A DNA stretch of 64,000 nucleotides, taken from positions 22,908 through 86,907 of the forward strand of contig JBPCSQ010000022.1 of the NCBI GenBank assembly GCA_051006995.1. The letters are read 5' to 3'. Positions 33,478 through 41,632 of the stretch are shown piece after piece (position 1 is the first letter of the stretch; each line of letters opens with the position of its first letter). Under the pieces are notes generated by a model. That model searched no databases. It had not been told where the DNA came from and saw only the letters and a program-made list of their open reading frames with translations. Origin of the DNA: JAIQGF01 sp051006995 (GTDB lineage: Bacteria; Acidobacteriota; Terriglobia; Terriglobales; Acidobacteriaceae). The position numbers and the translations under genes were made by a program.

Positions 33478-34742
33478 TCCAACCGAATTCGGTCGTACTG
33501 CTCCCAACGGGACATATCGGAAAGGATGACCTGATCGCCATCCTTCAGCCCGCCCAGAATTTCCACGGTGCTCACCGAGCTGCGGCCCAGCATGACCTGG
33601 ATGCGGGACGCGGTCTTGCCATCGGCCTCAAGCTTGAACAGCCCGACTGTAGTCTTCTCCTGGCCTGATGCCGGACGCCCCACCAAAAGCACGTTCGCAA
33701 TGCGCTCCAGGTCCACAGTGCCGTCCACGCTGAGGTCCGGAACTGCGCCGGGCGGCAGGTCTCCGGCCAACGCCACGTCCACGGTTCGCGTGCCGTTCTG
33801 CACCGACGGGTCAATGCGAATCACCTTTCCCTCGATCATCCCGTTGTGCGTATCCACCTGCGCAGGCTGGCCCAGTTGTACATCCTTGGCCTGGCTCTCC
33901 GGAATCTTGAGTTCAGCCTTCAGGCGCTTGGGGTTGGCGACTTTGGCGATGGTTATTCCCGCCGCCACCTGCTGTCCCTCCTGGAGAGGATTGCCGTTCA
34001 GGCTGAGCTCCTGCAGGATGCCGTCCATACCGGCACGGACCTGGAGCATGCTTCGTTGCTTCTGCTGAAGATCGAACACAGCGCGTGCCTGTTCTACCTT
34101 CGCTTTCTCGGCCGCCAACTGTGCCTCGAGTTGTTTTTGCGTGTTCAGGTACCGTTGGTCCTCGATGTCGGCGCGCAGGGTGAGCTGACGAGCACTCCCG
34201 GCTGAAATTTTTCGCGCCTGTTCGGAAATCACGCCGACTTTGGACAGTTCGGCGTCCGTGTCGGCCTTCATCTGTGCGTCGTCTGCTTCCTGCCGGGACT
34301 TGGCGGTGGCGGCCTTCTGGTCGAGCACTTGGCTTTGCAGCGTGACCTCGAGGTTATGGTATTGCGCTTCCGCGGCGCGGACTTTCCATTCGGCATCAAA
34401 GGCTTGCTGCTCGACTGTGGGGTTGGTCAGGATGACCATGACCGTATCGGCCTTCACCGGCGTGCCGGGACGGATCAGAATCTTTTCCACCCGGCCGTCG
34501 GTAATGGTTGGGATCCAGCGAATTTCCTCGGGTGTCAGCGTACCCAGCCCGCGCACCTGGCGCACCATGGGTCCGCGCTTTACGGTGTCAATCCATACGC
34601 CAGAGCGTTCCACCGAGGGCATGGCCGGCCTGAGCTTGGATACGCCCATCGTGATTGCGGACACCACCACGAGCGCGCCGACGAGATACGCGATACGCCG
34701 TCGGCGTCGGGCTTGCGCCGCAAATGGTCGTGCAACGTCCAT
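33474..34742 (-). CDS. HlyD-type efflux adaptor (ABC-associated)
   Basis: Protein of 422 residues. After a basic N-terminus one membrane anchor (RIAYLVGALVVVSAITMGVS), then the first lipoyl-like half (GRVEKILIRPGTPVKADTVM), a coiled coil of about 110 residues, the second half (AGMDGILQELSLNGNPLQEG) and a beta-barrel end. ATG at 34742 has AGGAG four bases upstream; an earlier in-frame start would run into the permease gene. It links the ADOP permease and the ATPase to an outer-membrane channel, not encoded here; the TolC at 9233-10564 could serve. Confidence 0.9.
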   Translation of the reverse strand: MDVARPFAAQARRRRRIAYLVGALVVVSAITMGVSKLRPAMPSVERSGVWIDTVKRGPMVRQVRGLGTLTPEEIRWIPTITDGRVEKILIRPGTPVKADTVMVILTNPTVEQQAFDAEWKVRAAEAQYHNLEVTLQSQVLDQKAATAKSRQEADDAQMKADTDAELSKVGVISEQARKISAGSARQLTLRADIEDQRYLNTQKQLEAQLAAEKAKVEQARAVFDLQQKQRSMLQVRAGMDGILQELSLNGNPLQEGQQVAAGITIAKVANPKRLKAELKIPESQAKDVQLGQPAQVDTHNGMIEGKVIRIDPSVQNGTRTVDVALAGDLPPGAVPDLSVDGTVDLERIANVLLVGRPASGQEKTTVGLFKLEADGKTASRIQVMLGRSSVSTVEILGGLKDGDQVILSDMSRWEQYDRIRLE

Positions 34743-34749
34743 GAATCTC

Positions 34750-37401
34750 CTAGTCGCGCAGCGCGCGAATTGGGTCCGTTCTCGTCGCACGCCACGCCGG
34801 CAGCAAACACGCGGCCAGCGATGCCAATGTGATCACCACCAGCGCCGTGCCGAATGACAGCGGGTCGCGAGGGCTCACCCGATAGAGCATGTATCCGAGC
34901 AGGCGCGTGGTCGCCAGCGCCGCGGCCAGGCCGATGAGCACGCCGATGGTGGTCAGCATCAGGCCTCGCGACATCACGAGCCGTAGCAGATGTCCAGGCG
35001 CAGCGCCCAAAGCGACCCGCAGCCCCAGTTCGCGTGTGCTCTGCGACACGGTGTACGACATCACGCCGTACAGCCCGATGGTCGCCAGCAACAGCGCCAG
35101 CCCGCCGAAAACGCCGAGCAGCATGCCGGCAATGCGCTGCGAAGATGTCTGTAGGTTTACCACCTCGCGCAGGGTGATCACGCGAAACGGCGACACGGCA
35201 GGATCGAGTACGTGGATTTCCTTAGTGAGCAGCGGCGCCAGAGACGCAGGCTGTTGGCGCGTCCGCAGGAGCAGCCCCACAGAGGTAAAGAAGTTCTGTC
35301 GTAGCGGTACGTAGAAGAACGGCCGCGCGGTCTCCGTCATTTTGTGGTACTGCGCATTGCGTGCGACGCCGACGATTTGCATCCATCGGCCTTTGACCTG
35401 GATGCGCTTGCCGATGGGATCGGCGCCGCGCCAATATTGCGTCGCCATCGTCTCGTTGACGACGGCAACCAGCGGAGCGTTCGGATCGTCGGCGCGCGTG
35501 AAGTCGCGTCCATGGATCAGCGGGATGCCGACGGTACTGAAGTAACCGGGACTGATCTCGCTATATTCGACCGTGGGCTGTTGATCGGGCGGAGTCTGGT
35601 ATCCGTCCACCACAACCGGAGTCGTAGAGTAAGTCTGAAAGCTGAACGGAATAATGCGCGCGTACGCCGCCGATTCGACACCCGGAAGGGTTTGCACACG
35701 GTCCATCAATTGGTCTTCGAAGGTGCGCGCCCGTGGCACATCGTATCCGGCGTCAAACAGGCCGATGTACGTGATGAGCACGCCGTCGGCATTGAAGCCG
35801 GGATCGGCGGTGTGGATCCTCCGCAGGCTCTGCATTAGCAGACCGGCCCCCACCAGCAGCACGAAACTCAACGCCACTTGCACGAGCACGAGAGAAGAGC
35901 GCAGCCAGGAACCGCGCTTGCCGCCGATCACGCCGACGGAGTCGGTCTTCAGCGTGCCCGCGATGTCCACGTTGCTGCTCTGAATTGCCGGAACCACGGC
36001 GAACAGAACGGTCGAGAGCAGGCAGACCGAGGCGCTCACCACCACCACCCGCCAGTCGAGATGGCCGGCGATGTGCAGCTTCACCGAGCGGATCGGCATT
36101 ACCAACACCAGCAGGTTGCGGCACCAATGTGCCACCAGCATGCCGCCGCAGAGCGAGAGCGTAGCGAGGATCAGTCCCTCGGTCATGAGCTGCTTGAGCA
36201 GGCGCGCGCGCCCGGCGCCCACCGCCATGCGGACACTCATCTCGTGACGGCGCGCGAAGGCCCGCACCAGCAGCAGGTTGCTCACGTTGGCGCATGCAAT
36301 CAATAGGACCAGGAACGTCACGACGGCGGTGATCTTAAGCGTCGGAAGTAAAACCGACGAGCCGTTGAACGGGGCCTGCCATAAAGGCAGCAGCCTGACT
36401 CCGCGTCCGCGGTTCGTCGCCGGAAAGTCAGCCTCGAGGCGGCGCGCGACGGCTGAGATCTCCTGCTCGGCCTGCTCACGCGTTACGCCGGGCTTGAGTC
36501 GTATGAATGGCTCAATCCAGCGCGCACCACGGTCTTCGAGCATGTAGCCGGAGGAATCGAAACGTTCCTGCATCGACAGCGGCACCCAGAACTGCCACTC
36601 ATACCCGACAAAGGTGCCGAAAAAACCTTCCGGTGCGACGCCGACGATGGTGTGCGGCATGCTGTTGAACAGCTGCGTCCTGCCGATCACGTTGGGATCG
36701 CCGCCAAAGCGGTCTTTCCACATCCCGTTGCTGATCACGACGACCGGATGCGCATTGCGGCCGACATCCTCGCCCGGCTGGAATCCGCGCCCGAGTACCG
36801 GTCGGATTCCCATCGCGTCGAAATAATTCGCCGACACCATGCTGCCGGTGGCGCGCTCGGCGCGGTCGCCGATGCTGAGCGTTGTGCCGGTTATCTTTTC
36901 GGCGATGACGGCTTCCAGCAGCTTGCAGTTGCGTCGGAAATCGAGCAGATCGGGCAGGGAACTCGGTTGAAAGCCCTCCGTCCCGCGTGAGGTGCCAGCC
37001 AGCACGAAAAGCCGACCCTGGTCCTTTACCAGTGGATAGGGGCGTAGCAACGTGCCCTCAATCCAGCTGAACACCGCCGCGTTAGCGCCAATGCCGAGTG
37101 TCAGGCACAAAATTGCGAGCACGGAAAACCCCGGGCTGCGGCGAAGCATGCGCAAGCCGAAGCGGAGGTCGGAGAAGAAGGTGTGCAGGCCGTGAAAAAG
37201 CCGGGTTTCGCGGCACTGCTCCTTGAAATTCTCCACCGAGCCGAATTCGAGTTGCGCGTGCCGCTCAGCCTCAGCCGGCGGAACGCCGGAGCGCTGCAAG
37301 TCGGCCGCACGCTCGGCGATGTGCGCGTGAAATTCCTCTTCTAACGACCGGTCGAGATCATCGAGGCGAAAGAGCCGGTCGAGGAGCGCCCTGAGGGACA
37401 T
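34750..37401 (-). CDS. ADOP-family duplicated ABC permease
   Basis: Protein of 883 residues. An N-terminal cytosolic helical part (LDDLDRSLEEEFHAHIAERAADLQ... AERHAQLEFGS) precedes two MacB_PCD-FtsX units, the hallmark of acidobacterial duplicated orphan permeases. Helices are visible at FSVLAILCLTLGIGANAAVFSW, ITAVVTFLVLLIACANVSNLLLV, and in the C-terminal copy GMLLGVFGGLALLLATIGLYG. It ends TDPIRALRD as the family does. ATG lies two bases past the padR stop. Unlike many ADOPs it has its adaptor and ATPase in the same operon, so it is probably a complete pump; substrate unknown. Confidence 0.93.
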   Translation of the reverse strand: MSLRALLDRLFRLDDLDRSLEEEFHAHIAERAADLQRSGVPPAEAERHAQLEFGSVENFKEQCRETRLFHGLHTFFSDLRFGLRMLRRSPGFSVLAILCLTLGIGANAAVFSWIEGTLLRPYPLVKDQGRLFVLAGTSRGTEGFQPSSLPDLLDFRRNCKLLEAVIAEKITGTTLSIGDRAERATGSMVSANYFDAMGIRPVLGRGFQPGEDVGRNAHPVVVISNGMWKDRFGGDPNVIGRTQLFNSMPHTIVGVAPEGFFGTFVGYEWQFWVPLSMQERFDSSGYMLEDRGARWIEPFIRLKPGVTREQAEQEISAVARRLEADFPATNRGRGVRLLPLWQAPFNGSSVLLPTLKITAVVTFLVLLIACANVSNLLLVRAFARRHEMSVRMAVGAGRARLLKQLMTEGLILATLSLCGGMLVAHWCRNLLVLVMPIRSVKLHIAGHLDWRVVVVSASVCLLSTVLFAVVPAIQSSNVDIAGTLKTDSVGVIGGKRGSWLRSSLVLVQVALSFVLLVGAGLLMQSLRRIHTADPGFNADGVLITYIGLFDAGYDVPRARTFEDQLMDRVQTLPGVESAAYARIIPFSFQTYSTTPVVVDGYQTPPDQQPTVEYSEISPGYFSTVGIPLIHGRDFTRADDPNAPLVAVVNETMATQYWRGADPIGKRIQVKGRWMQIVGVARNAQYHKMTETARPFFYVPLRQNFFTSVGLLLRTRQQPASLAPLLTKEIHVLDPAVSPFRVITLREVVNLQTSSQRIAGMLLGVFGGLALLLATIGLYGVMSYTVSQSTRELGLRVALGAAPGHLLRLVMSRGLMLTTIGVLIGLAAALATTRLLGYMLYRVSPRDPLSFGTALVVITLASLAACLLPAWRATRTDPIRALRD

Positions 37402-37403
37402 GC

Positions 37404-37745
37404 TCAGGCCTCCTCCGGCCGCGCTTTGAGGACCGCCGCAACCGCCGACGCCACACGGTTCCAGTTCTCGGTCTGTTCCCGAAGCTGCTTCTCGCCCTTG
37501 CGCGTGAGCCGATAGTACTTCGCTCGCCGGTTGTTGTCGGAAACACCCCACTCCGAGGCCAACATCCCGCGTTCCTCCAGCCGGTAGAGCGCAGGGTAGA
37601 GCGCCCCTTGTTCCACCAGGAACGCGCCGCCTGAAATTTGCTGGATGCGGAGGAGCACACCGTAGCCGTGAAGAGATCCAAGCGAAACGGCCTTGAGGAT
37701 CAACAAGTCAAGAGTGCCGGGAAGAATATCGGCAGAGTACGCCAT
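37404..37745 (-). CDS. PadR-family transcriptional regulator
   Basis: Protein of 113 residues with a winged helix: ADILPGTLDLLILKAVSLG, the recognition region ISGGAFLVEQGALYPALYRL and EWGVSDNNRRAKYYRLTRKG, then one dimerisation helix. PadR proteins repress efflux operons and release on ligand binding. ATG at 37745 is preferred because GGAAGGGG lies about eight bases upstream; GTG at 37754 adds three residues. It is the first gene of the ADOP operon and an inverted repeat over its promoter suggests it represses itself and the pump. Confidence 0.92.
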   Translation of the reverse strand: MAYSADILPGTLDLLILKAVSLGSLHGYGVLLRIQQISGGAFLVEQGALYPALYRLEERGMLASEWGVSDNNRRAKYYRLTRKGEKQLREQTENWNRVASAVAAVLKARPEEA

Positions 37746-37759
37746 CCCATTCACCCCTT

Positions 37760-37774
37760 CCTAACCTAGTTAGG
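37760..37774. promoter_or_regulatory. PadR operator candidate
   Basis: CCTAAC-CTA-GTTAGG is a perfect six-base inverted repeat with a three-base spacer. It begins one base downstream of the -10 hexamer of the padR promoter, over the transcription start, and just upstream of the ribosome site, the expected place for repression. Confidence 0.6.
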
Positions 37775-37775
37775 G

Positions 37776-37804
37776 AAGCTAGCATCGCTCTCCTAAGCAG
37801 TCAA
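37776..37804 (-). promoter_or_regulatory. Promoter of the padR-ADOP operon
   Basis: On the minus strand TTGACT, a 17-base spacer and TAGCTT. The -35 is strong and the -10 weak. The initiation point falls inside the inverted repeat. Confidence 0.5.
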
Positions 37805-37840
37805 GGGGAAGACGGCGAAGTCACAACTTTTTACAAACGT

Positions 37841-38500
37841 TTACAGCTGGGCCGTGGAAGCCGCTTTGGCAGTGCGCGGAACAATCGTGCGCCACTCCAG
37901 GAAGATGCTCGGCAGGAACGCCGCCATCGCAATCGTGGTCCAGACCACCATCTCGATGCCGGGCCAGCCCAGGCGGAAGATCGGCGGGATCGGAATGAGG
38001 ATACGGGCGACGGTAAAGACCATAGCGAACGGATAGCTGCGGATGATCCAGCGGCGATGCTGGGCGACATTGCCGCTGCGGACGCAATACAGGGCGATGG
38101 CGGTTGTGATCATCCAGCCAAACGATTGCACGGCGGAGGCGGCGACAAGCGATAGCGTATCCACTCGCATTGCCACCGGAATCGCAAACGGTCCGGCAAT
38201 GAAGACGCTGGCTACATACACGTAGCCGAGCGTGCGATGGACTTTGAGATAGCGCGCCCGCAGGCGGTTGGAGAACTGGAAGACGCCGAGAACCATGGCC
38301 AATGCTCCGAAGAGCGCATGGATGGCCAAATACGCCTTGGCCGGCGCGAAGTGCCGGGCGATTTCCGAATGCGGATCGAGAATCTGGTGGTTCTTCCCGT
38401 ACGTCACGAAGACGGTGACGGCCAGGAAAAGTACGAAAAATATCAGCTTGGTCCGCGAATGCGGCCGGGGAGCAAAACTGGGCGCGGTCGCCGTCGACAT
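37841..38500 (-). CDS. DUF2306 membrane protein
   Basis: Protein of 219 residues with six to seven hydrophobic segments (TKLIFFVLFLAVTVFVTYG, AKAYLAIHALFGALAMVLGVFQF, VASVFIAGPFAIPVAMRV, RRWIIRSYPFAMVFTVARILI). The pattern H-ALFG and the repeated RxxxxKxHRTLGYVYV are marks of DUF2306, a family without an assigned function. Histidines on the membrane helices could bind haem or metal; that is inference. It is monocistronic, downstream in orientation of nothing relevant; TAA stop at 37841. Confidence 0.8.
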   Translation of the reverse strand: MSTATAPSFAPRPHSRTKLIFFVLFLAVTVFVTYGKNHQILDPHSEIARHFAPAKAYLAIHALFGALAMVLGVFQFSNRLRARYLKVHRTLGYVYVASVFIAGPFAIPVAMRVDTLSLVAASAVQSFGWMITTAIALYCVRSGNVAQHRRWIIRSYPFAMVFTVARILIPIPPIFRLGWPGIEMVVWTTIAMAAFLPSIFLEWRTIVPRTAKAASTAQL

Positions 38501-38653
38501 GAACTCACCCCTGAGTTGAACACCAGCGTATGGCAGAGCGCTAACGGTGTCAATTGGAGGAGGCGGCCCTCCAATGTGAGCTGCAGGCCAGAGCTGCCGG
38601 ATGTTCGCTCCTCCTGAGACAAACGCGAGTGTGACTGCGGCATCTGAACCCTG

Positions 38654-41632
38654 GTGCGATCGCGGACGCGTAGTTGGGCCCTTGTCCTCGCCGGGCTGCT
38701 GATTTCGGCATTATCGTCATCGTTGCTCGGCCAAACCGGGCCGACCGCCACGCCACAGCAAGCTCCACGCACCGCTCCTCAAACCAGGGAAGTGCTGCCG
38801 TCGTACGAGGGGCAGCACGTCACCACCGTCGAACTGGCCGGCCAGCCCGAACTCGACATGCGGCCGCTGCAGTCACTGGTCGCCCAGAAGGCGAACCAGC
38901 CCTTCTCACAAGACAAGGTCAACCAGACCATCCGGGCGCTCACGAAGCTGAAGCGCTTCCAGGCGGTGGAGTTGGAAGTCCGCCCGGAAGCGAAGGGAGT
39001 GCGCGTGCTGTTTGTGCTGCAGCCGGCGGTGTATTTCGGCATTTACGAATTTCCCGGCGCGGTGCAGAAGTATCCGTACTCCCGGCTGCTGCAAGTGGCG
39101 GATTATCCGCCGCGCGGGGCCTACACTCCGGTGGATGTGCGCGACGCGCAGGATGCTCTCACCAGATTCTTTCAGCGTGCAGGCTATTTCGAGAACGAAG
39201 TTTTACCCCAGGTTCTGGTAGACCGGCAAAACGGGCTCGCCAACGTGACCTTCCATGTCACATTGAACCGGCGGGCAAAGTTCGGCAATGTGCACATCAA
39301 CGGCGCCACGCCGCAGGAAACCGAGCGCCTGACCTCCAAGCTGCATTCGTGGATCGCCCGCCTGCGGTCCTCGGCCATCATTCCCGGCAAGACGTTTAAT
39401 CCGACCACGCTGCGCAACGGCACGCAATACATCAATAAAGCGCTCATGAAGGAGGGGTTTCTCGGCGCCGAGGTGAACCTGGTAGGCGCGGAGTACGACC
39501 CGAAGACCAATCGTGCCGATATCAGCTACAACGTTCGCACCGGGTCGAAGGTGGAAGTCAAAGTCGAGGGCGCGCGCCTTTGGCCATGGACGAAAAAGAA
39601 AGAGCTGCCCGTGTTTCAGCAGGCGGGGATCGATCCAGAGATCATCCAGGAAGGCCGCGCCAACCTGCAGTCCTATTTCCAGTCCAAGGGATTCTTTGAC
39701 GCCAATGTAAGGGTCACCGAGCAGCAGCAATCGGGAAAAGATAGCATCGTTTACCAAATTACGAAGGGCCCACGCCACAAAGTAGCGGGTGTTGCGATTG
39801 CCGGCAACGATCACATCTCGGAGGACGTGCTGGAGAAGGGAATTACGGTCGAGAAGGGTCATTTCTTCTCGCACGGCAAGTACAGCGACAAGCTGGTGCA
39901 CAAGAGCGTGAAGAACTTGGAGGCCGTGTACAAGGCGGAGGGATACAGCTCGGTCAAGATCGTTCCTCAGGTCACCAACACGGCGGGAAATATCCGGGTC
40001 ACGTTCCGCGTGAACGAAGGTCCGCAGGACGTGGTGGAGGCGCTGCGCGTGGAAGGCAACAACACGCAGCCCATGGCGAACCTCCTGCCGGGCGGCCCGA
40101 GGCTCGCTCCGGGGCAGGCGTATTCGCAGAAGCACGTTGACGAGGATCGCAACCACATCCTGGCGAAATATCTGAACCTCGGCTACCTGAACGCCAGCTT
40201 TCGCGAGACCGCCGCCACGGTAAACAAGGACCCGCACCGGCTGGCGGTGGTGTACCACATCACGGAAGGCCCCCAGGTGCACATCGCCAACGTGGTAACG
40301 CTGGGCCGCCGGGTCACCAGGCAGACGCTGGTTTCCCGCAGCATCAGCGATCTCGAGCCGCGGCGGCCATTGCGGGAGAGCACGCTGCTCTCCAACGAGA
40401 GCGAGCTTTACAACGCCGGCATCTTCGATTGGGCGGAGATTGATCCGCGGCGGACCATCACCACGCAGAACCAGGAAGACGTACTGGTCAAGGTGCACGA
40501 ATCCAAGCGCAACTCGATTACCTACGGCGGCGGTTTTGAGGTCATCAACCGTGGCGGCAGCCTGCCCAGCGGAACCGTGGCCGTGCCGGGGCTGGCGCCG
40601 GTGGGCTTGAGCAAGCAATTCCAGACCAGCGAAAAAACCTTCTATGGTCCGCGCGGCAACTTCCAGTACACCAGGAAGAACATCCGCGGGAAAGCTGAGA
40701 CGCTCACGCTGTCGGGACTCGCCGGGCGGCTGGATCAGCGGGGCAGCGTTAACTTCATGGACCCGCATTTCCGCTACACCAACTGGCAGTCCACCTTCTC
40801 CCTCTCCGGCGAACACAACAGCCAGAACCCGATCTTCACCTCGCGCCTGGCGGAGGCGGGATGGCAGTTGCAGCGTCCCCTCAACCCCGACAAGACCACC
40901 AACTTGTTTGTGCGCTACAGCTTCCGTGAAACCGGGATCACGCGGCTGCTGATTCCAGACTTGATTCCATCTTCGGACCGGCACGTCCGTCTGTCTACGG
41001 TTTCGAGCACGCTGGTTCGCGACACGCGCGACAACATCCTGGACGCGCACAAGGGTCTCTATCAAACCGTCGAATTCGACCTCAACCCATCGGCGCTGGG
41101 TTCCTCGGTTAGCTTTGCCAAGATGCTCGGCCAGGTCGCTTACTACAAGAAGGTCAAGTTCAACACCATCTGGGCAAACAGTATGCGGGTGGGAACTGAG
41201 CAGCCGTTTGCCGGCAGCCATGTTCCCATCAGCGAGGCGTTTTTCTCCGGCGGTGGAAGCACGCTTCGTGGCTTTCCGCTGAATGGCGCGGGACCGCAGC
41301 GCACCATCCAGGCCTGCGGGACCACCGGCTGCTTCCCGATGGTGGTGCCGGTCGGAGGCAAGCAACTCGCAATCCTGAACTCCGAGTTCCGCATTCCAGT
41401 GCCGCTCGATTTGCCGCTAGTGGACAAAAAGCTGAGCATCGTGCCGTTCTACGATGGCGGCAACGTATTCCAGCACATCGGCTTTCACGGGCAGTGGACG
41501 AATACCATTGGCGGCGGAATCCGCTATGAGACTCCCGTCGGTCCAGTGCGGCTGGACATCGGCCACAACTTGAACGCGCCGCCTGGAATCAAAACCACAC
41601 AGATCTTCGTCACGCTGGGACAAGCCTTTTGA
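38654..41632 (+). CDS. Omp85-family outer-membrane assembly protein (BamA/TamA-like)
   Basis: Protein of 992 residues. The GTG start leads into a signal peptide (SWALVLAGLLISALSSSLLG), then a long series of POTRA-like repeats (for example SRSISDLEPRRPL, VVYHITEGPQVHIANVVTLG, ITYQITKG-type endings) over about residues 45-620 and a C-terminal 16-strand barrel ending GLQAF-like in TTQIFVTLGQAF with the terminal Phe required for barrel insertion. The barrel motif VRLDIGHN is near the end. It inserts proteins into the outer membrane. The TTGA overlap with a TamB-like gene suggests a TamA role; main BamA is the alternative. Confidence 0.9.
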   Translation: MRSRTRSWALVLAGLLISALSSSLLGQTGPTATPQQAPRTAPQTREVLPSYEGQHVTTVELAGQPELDMRPLQSLVAQKANQPFSQDKVNQTIRALTKLKRFQAVELEVRPEAKGVRVLFVLQPAVYFGIYEFPGAVQKYPYSRLLQVADYPPRGAYTPVDVRDAQDALTRFFQRAGYFENEVLPQVLVDRQNGLANVTFHVTLNRRAKFGNVHINGATPQETERLTSKLHSWIARLRSSAIIPGKTFNPTTLRNGTQYINKALMKEGFLGAEVNLVGAEYDPKTNRADISYNVRTGSKVEVKVEGARLWPWTKKKELPVFQQAGIDPEIIQEGRANLQSYFQSKGFFDANVRVTEQQQSGKDSIVYQITKGPRHKVAGVAIAGNDHISEDVLEKGITVEKGHFFSHGKYSDKLVHKSVKNLEAVYKAEGYSSVKIVPQVTNTAGNIRVTFRVNEGPQDVVEALRVEGNNTQPMANLLPGGPRLAPGQAYSQKHVDEDRNHILAKYLNLGYLNASFRETAATVNKDPHRLAVVYHITEGPQVHIANVVTLGRRVTRQTLVSRSISDLEPRRPLRESTLLSNESELYNAGIFDWAEIDPRRTITTQNQEDVLVKVHESKRNSITYGGGFEVINRGGSLPSGTVAVPGLAPVGLSKQFQTSEKTFYGPRGNFQYTRKNIRGKAETLTLSGLAGRLDQRGSVNFMDPHFRYTNWQSTFSLSGEHNSQNPIFTSRLAEAGWQLQRPLNPDKTTNLFVRYSFRETGITRLLIPDLIPSSDRHVRLSTVSSTLVRDTRDNILDAHKGLYQTVEFDLNPSALGSSVSFAKMLGQVAYYKKVKFNTIWANSMRVGTEQPFAGSHVPISEAFFSGGGSTLRGFPLNGAGPQRTIQACGTTGCFPMVVPVGGKQLAILNSEFRIPVPLDLPLVDKKLSIVPFYDGGNVFQHIGFHGQWTNTIGGGIRYETPVGPVRLDIGHNLNAPPGIKTTQIFVTLGQAF

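Noticed and set aside
39203..41365. 720-codon minus-strand open frame
   Set aside because: Antisense to the Omp85 gene; no motif and composition of a mirror frame.
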